A stretch of 62,600 nt of DNA from Prochloron didemni P4-Papua_New_Guinea. Its GTDB lineage: Bacteria; Cyanobacteriota; Cyanobacteriia; Cyanobacteriales; Prochloraceae. Below the pieces are notes generated by a model. That model worked only from the letters and a program-made list of their open reading frames with translations. It searched no databases and was not told the DNA's origin. Each line of letters begins with the position of its first letter. Within the stretch, counting starts at the first letter, position 1. The DNA lies in NCBI GenBank assembly GCA_000252485.1, contig JH610983.1, positions 1-62,600 on the forward strand, written 5' to 3'. A program made the position numbers and the translations under genes. This document shows positions 1 through 7,608 of the stretch, piece by piece.

Positions 1-112
1 GAGAAGTACAATTTTCTCTTAATTGTTCATTGTTTATTGTTAATTGTTCATTGGGAATTGCTATAAATATATTCTCCCCCCTTTTGAAGGGGGCCGGGGG
101 GATAAACCCCAA

Positions 113-808
113 TCAGAGATTTTGAATCTTTCTCTTTTCCCTACCTTTCTGCCTTTCCGTTGCATCCCGAGCCTCTTCCATTTTCGCCTTGGCCTTATTA
201 GCACTGCGTCGGAGAGATTGCAAGCGAGTCTCGTATTTCTTCTTAACCCGACGATTGGGAGTTTGCTCGATTAAACTTTTCAAAGCACTTCCCAAACTCT
301 TATAAGCATTGGGAAGGGAGTAACCGAAACGAGTTGCTAGGTCAATGGCCTTTTCATCCGCTTCCATGGCTTCCGTAACAGTGCGATCGCTATTATTTTT
401 CTGCCAAAGTCGATAACCGGAAATACCGCAGAGGGAAAGAGCCAGCAACAGTAACAAACCGTCCTGTACCCACAGTTCCCCCACAGCACCGCCCAAACCA
501 ATAGCCAGAGCAGCCATTTCCCAGCCTTCCCTGGGAATAGTATCATTTTGGATGCGGGCTACTTCATGCCAAAAAAGCAAGTTGCGCTGGTCAATGGCAA
601 AGTTCTCCCATTTAGCCAAGTCAACTTGAATTTCCACCTCATCCCTGCCCAGTTCTTCGCACTGAATCAAGGGGGGACTAATTTCCGTACTTCCTTCCAC
701 CATGACCCAACTCTGCAACTCTGGTGGAAGCAAACCTTTCAATCGCCGCAGTTCGTTCATATCGGCTCTTGCAGAAGAAGTTGCATAACTCGTCATAAAT
801 CTACCCAT
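113..808 (-). CDS. DUF3318 family membrane protein
   Basis: Conserved cyanobacterial protein of unknown function. The N-terminal part (LRRLKGLLPPELQSW, then a stretch through LLFWHEVARIQND) matches what I know of the DUF3318 family. A hydrophobic region at about residues 100-135 (AALAIGLGGAVGELWVQDG followed by LLLLLALSLCGISG) suggests two closely spaced membrane segments. The last 60 residues are very basic and probably helical (RRVKKKYETRLQSLRRSANKAKAKMEEA). The family often starts at MTSYATSSAR, which would place the start at 796; neither start has a clear ribosome-binding site. Family assignment is firm, function unknown. Confidence 0.85.
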   Translation of the reverse strand: MGRFMTSYATSSARADMNELRRLKGLLPPELQSWVMVEGSTEISPPLIQCEELGRDEVEIQVDLAKWENFAIDQRNLLFWHEVARIQNDTIPREGWEMAALAIGLGGAVGELWVQDGLLLLLALSLCGISGYRLWQKNNSDRTVTEAMEADEKAIDLATRFGYSLPNAYKSLGSALKSLIEQTPNRRVKKKYETRLQSLRRSANKAKAKMEEARDATERQKGREKRKIQNL

Positions 809-924
809 CTATATATTACAAGCATTTTCCTATCTTATTGCTGATGGTAGCTTTATTTATCTAGCTTCGTGGTCTTTTTTTGTTTATTCTTAATAGGATG
901 CTAGTGAATTAAAAAATTGCCAAC

Positions 925-1332
925 GTGGAAAGAGGTTTATTGTGGTTGCCTTTACTCATCGCTTTTGGAGTGCTAGCCTGGAGCGGTTGGAACGAATACC
1001 AGAAAGTAGAGGCGTATCGTCGCTGGGTAGAACAGTTTGACCGAGGCAAGTACGATATTTATGCAGTCTTGGGTCAAAAAGGGGATTTGTTGACTTGGGG
1101 CAAACCCACCCGGTCGGAACCAGTGGACTTACAGACTTTTTCCCTCAAGGACGTGAAAGAAATCCGCTTGTTAGTGGGGGATAGCCCTGTGGACCTAGAA
1201 GAACTTCCCAGTAAAGGCTCTGCTGTCCTGGAATTCATTTTAACTGAAAATGGCACTCCTACAATTAAAATCCCTTTCACCGAAATTCCTTTAGCAGCGG
1301 AATGGGGTAAATATTTGCAAGGGAACCTTTAG
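925..1332 (+). CDS. Membrane-anchored hypothetical protein
   Basis: A 135-residue protein starting at GTG. One N-terminal membrane helix (LLWLPLLIAFGVLAWSGW) is followed by a soluble domain of about 110 residues rich in alternating beta-type sequence (LQTFSLKDVKEIRLLVGD, then AVLEFILTENGTPTIKIPF). It resembles conserved cyanobacterial hypotheticals with a single anchor. It is transcribed divergently from the DUF3318 gene with a 116-base gap that should hold both promoters. I do not recognise a function. Confidence 0.75.
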   Translation: MERGLLWLPLLIAFGVLAWSGWNEYQKVEAYRRWVEQFDRGKYDIYAVLGQKGDLLTWGKPTRSEPVDLQTFSLKDVKEIRLLVGDSPVDLEELPSKGSAVLEFILTENGTPTIKIPFTEIPLAAEWGKYLQGNL

Positions 1333-1436
1333 TTAAATAGGGTTTGCTGAATAAAACTAGAAGGTTATACAAATAAGATTTTCAAGGCGAGTTGAGTTTT
1401 CCTATTCCCTATTCCCCATTCCCCATTCCCTATTCC

Positions 1437-1862
1437 CTATTCACTCACGAAAATCTCATCTCCTTCTAATTTAACTTGATACACTTTCAAAGGAGAATTA
1501 GCGCGACCAGAGATAACATCCCCATTGAGTTTAAATTTAGAAGAGTGACAGGGACAGACGAAATTTTCTCCTTTTCGGTTCCATTCCACGAAACAGCCTG
1601 CATGAGTGCAAGTTGGGTCCACAGCAACTAATTGAGAGCTATCTGCCTCACTCATTACCACCAAAACATCCCCCACAGGAGATTCTTCCACTAGAAGATG
1701 GCCTTTTTCCTTTAATTCCCCTATAGTCCCAATGGAGACACATTCCTTACTACTAGCAGTTTGAGTAACTAACAATTTGTCTTTGGTTGCGGCCACCACC
1801 GGTTGAAGATAACTCCCTAGTCCACCTAAACCGAACCAAAATAAGAAATTACGACGTTTCAT
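1437..1862 (-). CDS. Rieske [2Fe-2S] protein with export signal
   Basis: A small electron-transfer protein. The two Rieske cluster-binding boxes are intact: CTHAGC near residue 85 and CPCHSS near residue 103, giving the two Cys and two His ligands. The N-terminus MKRRNFLFWFGLGGLGSYL followed by VVAA looks like a twin-arginine-type signal, so the protein is probably exported and anchored or periplasmic/lumenal. At 141 residues it is shorter than PetC of the cytochrome b6f complex and lacks the usual PetC context, so I treat it as a stand-alone Rieske protein; its partner is unknown. Confidence 0.85.
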   Translation of the reverse strand: MKRRNFLFWFGLGGLGSYLQPVVAATKDKLLVTQTASSKECVSIGTIGELKEKGHLLVEESPVGDVLVVMSEADSSQLVAVDPTCTHAGCFVEWNRKGENFVCPCHSSKFKLNGDVISGRANSPLKVYQVKLEGDEIFVSE

Positions 1863-1892
1863 AGTTTAAATTAATCTGAGATTAAGGAACAT

Positions 1893-1992
1893 AGGACTTA
1901 CGCAAATAGCTCTCTTATTCCGGGTTTCTGACCTGATAAAACGGTCCAAATCCAAATTTTTCCTACAGAAACCCGGTTTCTGTGTAAGTCCT
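1893..1992. mobile_element. MITE-like element, AGGACTTACGC family
   Basis: A 100-bp non-coding element whose ends are inverted repeats: AGGACTTACGCA at the left and TGTGTAAGTCCT at the right. It is flanked by GGAACAT (1886-1892) and GGAACAA (1993-1999), a near-perfect 6-7 bp duplication consistent with insertion. Its interior carries a second inverted pair based on CCGGGTTTCTG / CAGAAACCCGG. A relative with the same ends lies at 23683-23774. Confidence 0.7.
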
Positions 1993-2067
1993 GGAACAAA
2001 AAGCGTACACATTGCGTTCAATCTATTATAATCAAACGGAATTTACTGTTTTTCTTGGAGGATAGCT

Positions 2068-2532
2068 ATGAATAAATTGAGTATAATGTTGCTTTCCAGT
2101 TCCGCGTTGGTGGGTTCCATGTTGCTGATGCTGTTAGGGGACAAACCAGCGAATGCAGGAGAACCAGACAGCCCGCAAACCCTGCAAAAGACAGAGAAAG
2201 CACCTACAGCGAACCTGGATTGTTCTCGTTCTTCCTGCACCGGCAATGCTCATCTTGCCAGTTGGGAAAACATGTTTAACAAAGAAAACGGCCAAGAAAC
2301 CATAGAACATGAGTTTAGAAACCTGGAACAAACTCCAGAAGGCCATTTAATCTTAGAATTTACTGAAGAAGAAAGTAATGCGGCGATTGAAATGTACGGC
2401 TGCGATTGCCCCAAAGCCCTCAACGCTCTACGTCAGTCCAGAGGAGTTGCCATCGGAGTGGAAGGAAATGTAATTATCCCCGGACCACCTATTAAACCTT
2501 GTAATCAACCAATCTCGGAAATTAGTGGCTAG
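2068..2532 (+). CDS. Secreted cysteine-containing hypothetical protein
   Basis: A 154-residue protein with a clear Sec-type signal peptide: hydrophobic core SIMLLSSSALVGSMLLMLL and cleavage predicted after PANA. The start is supported by a strong ribosome-binding site (TTGGAGGATAGCT directly upstream). The mature part holds five cysteines, including CSRSSC near residue 52 and CDC near residue 112, which could form disulfides or bind metal. The ending is proline-rich (VIIPGPPIKPC). I do not recognise the family. Confidence 0.75.
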   Translation: MNKLSIMLLSSSALVGSMLLMLLGDKPANAGEPDSPQTLQKTEKAPTANLDCSRSSCTGNAHLASWENMFNKENGQETIEHEFRNLEQTPEGHLILEFTEEESNAAIEMYGCDCPKALNALRQSRGVAIGVEGNVIIPGPPIKPCNQPISEISG

Positions 2533-2549
2533 GACAATTAATTATTAGT

Positions 2550-2602
2550 TGTAGGGTGCGTTCGTAACGCACCGTGTCTGGTGGGCAGTGCCGCACCCTA
2601 CA
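2550..2602. repeat. Palindromic intergenic repeat (GTAGGGTGCG type)
   Basis: A short inverted repeat bounded by GTAGGGTGCG and CGCACCCTAC with internal palindromes (GTGCGTTCGTAACGCAC). Close relatives occur at 3153-3205, about 9399-9424, 14166-14190, within 23683-23774 and near 24363-24383, always between genes. It could fold as a hairpin in RNA. It is a dispersed repeat and encodes nothing. Confidence 0.7.
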
Positions 2603-2654
2603 AATAACTATTAGATCCCAAGATAGAAATAAATAATCAACCTGTTAATTTGCT

Positions 2655-2765
2655 ATGCCTCGCCGCGATCGCTATCATTAAATTGTAGATTATATTGCTC
2701 AATTGGAGATTAGCCTGTTAGTCTTTAATCCTGAAATTGAGGAAATTGAGCAATGGATTTATTAG
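2655..2765 (+). pseudogene. xisH: xisH remnant with internal deletion
   Basis: Reading from ATG 2655 gives MPRRDRYH, then an in-frame stop, then in the same frame a stretch ending SLLVFNPEIEEIEQWIY and a stop at 2763-2765. The first eight residues match the typical start of XisH (fdxN-element excision controlling factor) and the last part matches its typical C-terminus, while about 100 central residues are missing. The remnant's stop overlaps the xisI start, as in intact xisH-xisI pairs. Recognition is from family memory. Confidence 0.75.
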
Positions 2766-3094
2766 CACAGCAAACAGATATAATAGAACAATATCGAATT
2801 GGAATTCGTTGTGTTTTCTCCCAGTATCTGGAAGAGGAAAAATCAGATCAATATGACGAGACCATCGCTATTTGTGATGAAAAGACCGACAACTATCTCT
2901 TAATGAATGTGGGTTGGAATGGCTATAAGCGCCAGCATGGCGTGTTCGTTCACTTTCGCATAATTGATGATAGAATTCATGTTGAATGGAACGGTACGGA
3001 AGACATCATTGAGAAGTTAATGGAACAAGGAATTCCAGAATCAGCATTTGTTCCTGCTTTTCGCCATCCCGATTTTCGCGAGTCAATAATATAG
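2753..3094 (+). CDS. xisI: XisI family protein
   Basis: A full-length (113 residues) member of the XisI family, originally described as a factor controlling excision of the fdxN element in heterocyst-forming cyanobacteria but widespread in others. The diagnostic parts are visible: YLLMNVGWNGYKRQHGVFVH in the middle and IPESAFVPAFRHPDFR at the C-terminus. It normally follows and overlaps xisH; here xisH is deleted (2655-2765), so this copy is orphaned and translation may depend on the remnant reading through. Molecular function is unknown. Confidence 0.9.
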   Translation: MDLLAQQTDIIEQYRIGIRCVFSQYLEEEKSDQYDETIAICDEKTDNYLLMNVGWNGYKRQHGVFVHFRIIDDRIHVEWNGTEDIIEKLMEQGIPESAFVPAFRHPDFRESII

Positions 3095-3152
3095 AGAAAC
3101 TATTTAATAAAAATCGTCGTTACTTTAACCAATTATAACGGGCGATAGTAGG

Positions 3153-3205
3153 TGTAGGGTGCGTTCGTAACGCACCATCTCTGGTGGGCGATGCCCACCC
3201 TACAA
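3153..3205. repeat. Palindromic intergenic repeat (GTAGGGTGCG type)
   Basis: A second copy of the repeat at 2550-2602, sharing GTAGGGTGCGTTCGTAACGC and ending GCCCACCCTACAAA. It lies 58 bases downstream of xisI and could form a hairpin in its transcript. Confidence 0.7.
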
Positions 3206-3258
3206 AGAACAAAAATAAAACGTATCGGTATTGGGATATATTAATTATCAACTATCAA

Positions 3259-3550
3259 CTCGACCGAATCTGAAAATTGAGAACAAGCTAAAAACCAAGA
3301 GGAATAAGGCGAGTATAGTTTCTGACATTTTTTGCGGAGACATTCGTCACGAATTAAATTTTGAATTTTGAATTTTGAATTTTGAATTCGACCTCAGGAG
3401 CTATCAACTCGACCGAATCTGAAAATTGACAACAAGCTAAAACCTAAGAGGGATAAGGCTTTTGCAAGTTTCTGCCATTTTTTGCGGAGACATTCGCCAA
3501 TTCTTAAATTTTGAATTTTGAATTTTGAATTTTGAATTCGACCTCAGGAG
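3259..3550 (+). mobile_element. Two tandem copies of short repeat element A
   Basis: Two copies of a roughly 142-bp unit (3259-3400 and 3408-3550), each starting CTCGACCGAATCTGAAAATT and ending GAATTCGACCTCAGGAG, with a run of TTTTGAAT tetrads inside. CTATCAA precedes, separates and follows them. Further copies in the opposite orientation lie at 9086-9228 and 47724-47866. In all four, the sequence next to the GGAG end, read from the opposite strand, is ATAG followed by CTCCT. There is no coding potential and no clear target duplication. It behaves like a non-autonomous IS200/IS605-type (PATE-like) element; that is inference. Confidence 0.75.
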
Positions 3551-3553
3551 CTA

Positions 3554-5098
3554 TCAACTATCAACTCCTATATCTTTCAACATCTCTAAATGTTTTTCAA
3601 CTGGAGCAATAGTATTAGCCGCGATCGCCCCACTAGCGGCAACTGCGGGGAGACCGATACCGGGAAAAGTAGAATCTCCACAGCACAACAGACCGGGCAA
3701 GGGGGTCTTAGGACCGGGAAAGAAACTTAGACTTCCCGCTGGGATTGCAGGCCCGTAGGAGCCACGATCACGCCTGAGAAAGCGAGCGTGGGTGAGGGGA
3801 GTACCCACCAAAGTTACTTCACACCGCCGACGGATATCGGGAATAACCTGCTCCAAGGCTTGCCACATCACCTCAGCCCGCTCTTCCTTGAGAGCTAGAT
3901 ATTCCGGGCTGTTTCGCGACCTGCCCTGCCACAGTTCCCAAGGTTCGTTAGCGGGAGTATAGACATGAATATTGTGTTTGTTAGCAGGAGCTAGAGTGGG
4001 ATCCAGAAGAGAAGGAATGGAAATGGCAACTACATTTTGAGGCGCTGTAACGCCCAAACTCCAATCCTTAACTACAATGTGATGGCAAGGTAGATTCTCT
4101 GGTAAACCCTCACCGTCAATACCTAAATGGAGATGCATGAAACTTTTGCAAGGGGGAGTAGCTTGACGCTGACGGCGAAACCCTTCCGGCACCGCCTTAG
4201 GAGGCAACAAAGTGAGAGTATCCCACACTGAGGCATTGGATACCACCGCTTTCTTGGCGCGAATCTCACTCCCGCCCCGAAGCCGCACTCCCACAGCCCG
4301 ATTTTTTTCCACAACCACCTGCACCACATGGGCATTGCACCGCAGTTGTCCCCCCTGTTTTTCCAGCCCTCGCAGCAAAGCATCCACTAAAGCCCCGCTC
4401 CCACCGATGGGATAATCTAACACCACATTGGGGCGATACCATTCTGCGAACATAAAGGCCATTTCCGCCGCAATCGTACCCCTGGCAGGCAATCCCGACA
4501 GCAAAAAACAGAGCAAATCCAACCAGTTGCGAATGAAAGGATCTCGAATATCTTTTATAATCTTAGCAAACGGACCAGATAGGCGAGGCATATTGCCCAA
4601 GTGAGGAAGCATTTGCAGCAGAAATGGACCCACAGTTTGGATTGCTCCCCAATCGGAGCGGAAGGCTACAGGAGGCAAAGCATTGGCTGCTTCAGCTAAA
4701 GGAGCCATTAGGGCTTGCAGCGATCGCCATTCCCTTACAGCTTCCGTTCCTCGTAACCGCTCCAAAACTTCACAAAATTGTTCCGCCCCAACAGTAGTAT
4801 CAAAATGTCCTTCAGGAAGATGGCAGCCCCAGGTATCGTAGGTTACCCAAGGTATATCCACTTCTAAGGCATCTAAAACCTGACGCAGGGGATTGTTAGA
4901 AGGGCTAGTTGATAAACCGGAATAGAGGGAAGGACCGGAGTCAAAGGTGAAACCCTGGCGCTCAAAAGCATGGGCTGCCCCACCGGGAATTGAATGACTT
5001 TCACATACCATTACTTTAAAGCCATAACGTGCCAGCAAAGCAGCGCAGCTCAACCCGCCAATACCACTACCAATTACAATAATATCTACTTCCTGCAT
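3554..5098 (-). CDS. CRTISO/CrtH-like FAD-dependent oxidoreductase
   Basis: A flavoprotein of the phytoene desaturase / carotenoid isomerase superfamily, 514 residues, close to the usual CrtH length. The FAD/NAD dinucleotide-binding motif is at the N-terminus (VIGSGIGGLSCAALLARYGF, then a Glu at the end of the second strand). Near the C-terminus is CCGDSTFPGIGLPAVAASG, the CRTISO-type version of the C-terminal FAD motif. It may isomerise carotenoids, but cyanobacteria carry several CrtH paralogues, so the substrate is uncertain. The last residues (GVDS and stop) are read from the adjacent GTTGATAGTTGA repeat, so the original C-terminus may have been altered. Confidence 0.8.
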   Translation of the reverse strand: MQEVDIIVIGSGIGGLSCAALLARYGFKVMVCESHSIPGGAAHAFERQGFTFDSGPSLYSGLSTSPSNNPLRQVLDALEVDIPWVTYDTWGCHLPEGHFDTTVGAEQFCEVLERLRGTEAVREWRSLQALMAPLAEAANALPPVAFRSDWGAIQTVGPFLLQMLPHLGNMPRLSGPFAKIIKDIRDPFIRNWLDLLCFLLSGLPARGTIAAEMAFMFAEWYRPNVVLDYPIGGSGALVDALLRGLEKQGGQLRCNAHVVQVVVEKNRAVGVRLRGGSEIRAKKAVVSNASVWDTLTLLPPKAVPEGFRRQRQATPPCKSFMHLHLGIDGEGLPENLPCHHIVVKDWSLGVTAPQNVVAISIPSLLDPTLAPANKHNIHVYTPANEPWELWQGRSRNSPEYLALKEERAEVMWQALEQVIPDIRRRCEVTLVGTPLTHARFLRRDRGSYGPAIPAGSLSFFPGPKTPLPGLLCCGDSTFPGIGLPAVAASGAIAANTIAPVEKHLEMLKDIGVDS

Positions 5099-5179
5099 TA
5101 GCCTTTTAACAACGAATGATTAACAACGAAAGATTAAAAACGAACAATTGACAATCCAATTATGAGCTATTATAGCTGT

Positions 5180-5255
5180 ATCAACTGTCAACTATCAACT
5201 ATCAACTGTCAACTATCAACTGTCAACTATCAACTATCAACTATCAACTATCAAC
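5180..5255. repeat. STRR heptanucleotide array (CAACTAT/CAACTGT)
   Basis: About ten tandem heptads alternating CAACTAT and CAACTGT, typical short tandemly repeated repetitive (STRR) DNA of cyanobacteria. It fills the space just before the MFS start codon, so that gene's promoter and ribosome-binding site must lie in or before it. Confidence 0.9.
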
Positions 5256-5261
5256 TACTAT

Positions 5262-6575
5262 ATGCTTTTTTTGTTGCCCCAGCTAAACCGTCAAATTTGG
5301 ATACTGGCTTTCGGTAGATTAATCTTAAATATTGGCACAGGGTTGACTATATTTTACACTCCGATTTTTTTCGTCAACCAAGTAGGTTTATCCTCCACTT
5401 TAGTTGGGACAGCCCTAGCTACCGCTTCTTTATCCGGTGTTTTCGGTCGTTTTCTTGGCGGTTCTCTAGCTGACAGTCGCGGTCGCAAACCTACCTTATT
5501 ACTATCAGCAGCAGTTTCCATTATAGCTAATTTAATCTTCGCATTCACCGTTAATTTTCCCACCCTAATAATTGCCAATTTATTCAAAGGATTGGGAATA
5601 GGTTTATATTGGCCCCCCATAGAAGCAGCAGTAGCGGACTTAACCACCTTGGAACGACGGAATGAAGCTTTTGCCCTCAGTAGATTAGCCGATAGTATTG
5701 GCATAGGTATTGGTAGTATATTAGCAGGAAATTGGATAGCTAAATTCAACGATAGTTATCAAATTTTATTTTTGTTTGAAGCCTTGGCTTTTGGCTTATT
5801 TTTCCTGTTAATATATCTGGCAATTGCAGAAACTTATATCCAAGCAAAAGAGAAAAAACAAGAACAAGTAAAAAAACAAGAACAAGTAAACACTAAAAAA
5901 TTCAAACAATCTAAAAAAAGATGGACCGAGTTCAAATTATTGCCTAAATTTTCTAAAAATTGGTCCATTGCCTTTAGAGATCGCTCCCTAATCATCTTCC
6001 TCCTAGCCAACATTCTCTTCACCACCTATCTTGCTCTCTATAATACCGCCATCCCCTTATATTTTAAAAATAGTCTCGGTGAAAATAGCTTTTCTGAAAC
6101 AACTATTGGCAATTTATTTAGCTTCAGCGTCTTCTTAACTGCTCTCCTCCAGTTACCAATAGCTCGCTGGCTCAATCGTTTTGTTCCCAGTCGTGCCTTA
6201 ATGCTATGCTTTTTCTTCTGGGGCTTAGGATTTTTCTTTATTTCAGTAACAGGAATTGTTACTAGCAATAGTTTAATTGCAGCAATTATAGCATTAACAA
6301 TAATGAGTATAGCAGTAGCTATTTATAATCCCTCTGCTTCCGCTTTAACAATGGATTTATCTCCCGTAAACTTACGAGGAATTTACTTTTCTATTAACGC
6401 TCAATGTTGGGCGATCGGTTTCTTTATCGGACCCATGCTGGGTGGCTGGGCCTTGGATCGCTCAGATGTATTTGTCACAGGTTTTTGGTTAGGTACTGCT
6501 GCTAGTATGGCCGCAGGCATTTTAATTCTACAATACCTCAATAACAACCAACAACCAACAACAAACTATGATTGA
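5262..6575 (+). CDS. MFS transporter
   Basis: Major facilitator superfamily permease, 437 residues with about 12 hydrophobic segments. The loop between helices 2 and 3 carries the family signature (GRFLGGSLADSRGRKPTLLL). A charged cytoplasmic loop at about residues 195-235, rich in Lys, Gln and Glu (QAKEKKQEQVKKQEQV), separates the two six-helix halves. Substrate cannot be predicted. The start is immediately downstream of an STRR array with no evident ribosome-binding site, and the last residues ([11 protein letters not shown]) are translated from an AACAACCA repeat, so the gene has both ends in repeats. Confidence 0.85.
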   Translation: MLFLLPQLNRQIWILAFGRLILNIGTGLTIFYTPIFFVNQVGLSSTLVGTALATASLSGVFGRFLGGSLADSRGRKPTLLLSAAVSIIANLIFAFTVNFPTLIIANLFKGLGIGLYWPPIEAAVADLTTLERRNEAFALSRLADSIGIGIGSILAGNWIAKFNDSYQILFLFEALAFGLFFLLIYLAIAETYIQAKEKKQEQVKKQEQVNTKKFKQSKKRWTEFKLLPKFSKNWSIAFRDRSLIIFLLANILFTTYLALYNTAIPLYFKNSLGENSFSETTIGNLFSFSVFLTALLQLPIARWLNRFVPSRALMLCFFFWGLGFFFISVTGIVTSNSLIAAIIALTIMSIAVAIYNPSASALTMDLSPVNLRGIYFSINAQCWAIGFFIGPMLGGWALDRSDVFVTGFWLGTAASMAAGILILQYLNNNQQPTTNYD

Positions 6576-6713
6576 ATGAATACTATGATTGACATATTGG
6601 TAATTTTAAGAAAGCATCTTTATGATTGAAAACAGCAGCCAAAATTAATAAACAACTAACCAACAACAAACAACAAACAACCAACAACCAACAACCAACA
6701 ACCAACAACAAAC
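6563..6713. repeat. Repeat block: CTATGATTGAA unit plus ACAACCA/ACAACAA array
   Basis: The block opens with GATTGAATGAATACTATGATTG, then a second TATGATTGAAAACAGCAGCC unit, and ends in a long run of CAACAAC and CAACCAA heptads. The same composite (ACTATGATTGAAAA, AGCAGCCAAAATT, then ACAAC heptads) recurs at about 35965-36035 and, reversed, at 53810-54020. It lies between the convergent MFS and hisIE genes and supplies the last codons of the former. Confidence 0.8.
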
Positions 6714-7363
6714 TAACCCCTTCTTTCCTGTAACTTACGATAGACATCCCTCAAAGGAACCTGATGATGAGCCAAAGCCACCAAAGCATGGTAAAACAGA
6801 TCCGCTACCTCCCCAGCAATTTGCTCTGGGTCATCATCCTTACAAGCCATCACCACTTCCGCCGCTTCTTCCCCAATCTTTTTGAGAATCTTATTATCCC
6901 CCCCAGCCAACAACTTGCGAGTATAAGAACCTTCCACCGGATTATCCCGGCGATCGCAAATAACCTCATACAATCCCGACAAAGTATCCGCTGGAGGAGC
7001 CACCACCTCACCGTCCACCAGATGGAAGCAACTCCTCTCCCCCTTATGACAGGCAATATCCCCCACCTGTTCTACAGAAAACAGCAAAGTATCGCTATCG
7101 CAATCGTAGCGAGCAGCTTTTACTTTCTGAATATGTCCGGAAGTAGCTCCCTTATGCCATAATTCCTGACGGGAGCGACTCCAATACCAGGTTTCCCCCG
7201 TAGCCAAAGTTTTGGCTAGGGACTCCCCATTCATCCAAGCCATCATTAAGACAGTACCGTCTAGATAATCTTGGGCGATCGCCGGAACTAAACCGCGATC
7301 GTTGTAGCGAATTTTCTCAATGGGGATAGACTGGGTCAAAGCGGTGGGTTGACTGGATGACAT
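6713..7363 (-). CDS. hisIE: Histidine biosynthesis bifunctional protein HisIE
   Basis: Phosphoribosyl-AMP cyclohydrolase fused to phosphoribosyl-ATP pyrophosphatase, catalysing steps two and three of histidine synthesis in the cytoplasm. The HisI half (about residues 15-115) shows [30 protein letters not shown] and the metal-binding DCDSDTLLF. The HisE half (about residues 125-215) shows [19 protein letters not shown] place the start at MSSSQPTAL (7363): the reading frame stays open upstream to 7444, but that part is only translated GTTGATAGTGGACAG repeat. The length (216 residues) is normal. Confidence 0.93.
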   Translation of the reverse strand: MSSSQPTALTQSIPIEKIRYNDRGLVPAIAQDYLDGTVLMMAWMNGESLAKTLATGETWYWSRSRQELWHKGATSGHIQKVKAARYDCDSDTLLFSVEQVGDIACHKGERSCFHLVDGEVVAPPADTLSGLYEVICDRRDNPVEGSYTRKLLAGGDNKILKKIGEEAAEVVMACKDDDPEQIAGEVADLFYHALVALAHHQVPLRDVYRKLQERRG

Positions 7364-7608
7364 TGTACGGCAGTTGATAGTGGATAGTGGACAGTTGACA
7401 GTTGATACAGCAAGCGTCATAGCGATTGCTGTGTTTAATTCCAACTTGGCTATCAGTACATTTTAGCCAAATTCAGTATCGAAAACGATAAAAGCTAAAA
7501 ATATCCAGATTATTCTCATTCTTGCTTAAGTCCGACAATTAATCTAATCTCACATAAGTCCGATCGCGATCGAGGCTCAAATATATTTATTTAACCAAGG
7601 AGAAATCG

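Noticed and set aside
44-274. Open frame of 76 codons at the left edge
   Set aside because: It runs antisense to the DUF3318 gene and starts in a CCCCCCTTTTGAAGGGGG repeat; composition is not protein-like.
2753-3094. xisI as evidence for an fdxN-type excision element in this window
   Set aside because: XisH/XisI are widespread outside such elements; no recombinase or nif gene is present.
5180-5255. Regular heptads that might suggest a CRISPR array
   Set aside because: The units are 7 bp and contiguous with no unique spacers, typical STRR DNA. No cas gene is present in the window.
7364-7444. N-terminal extension of HisIE
   Set aside because: The extra 27 codons are a translation of GTTGACAGTTGATA repeats and precede the conserved start; not part of the enzyme.
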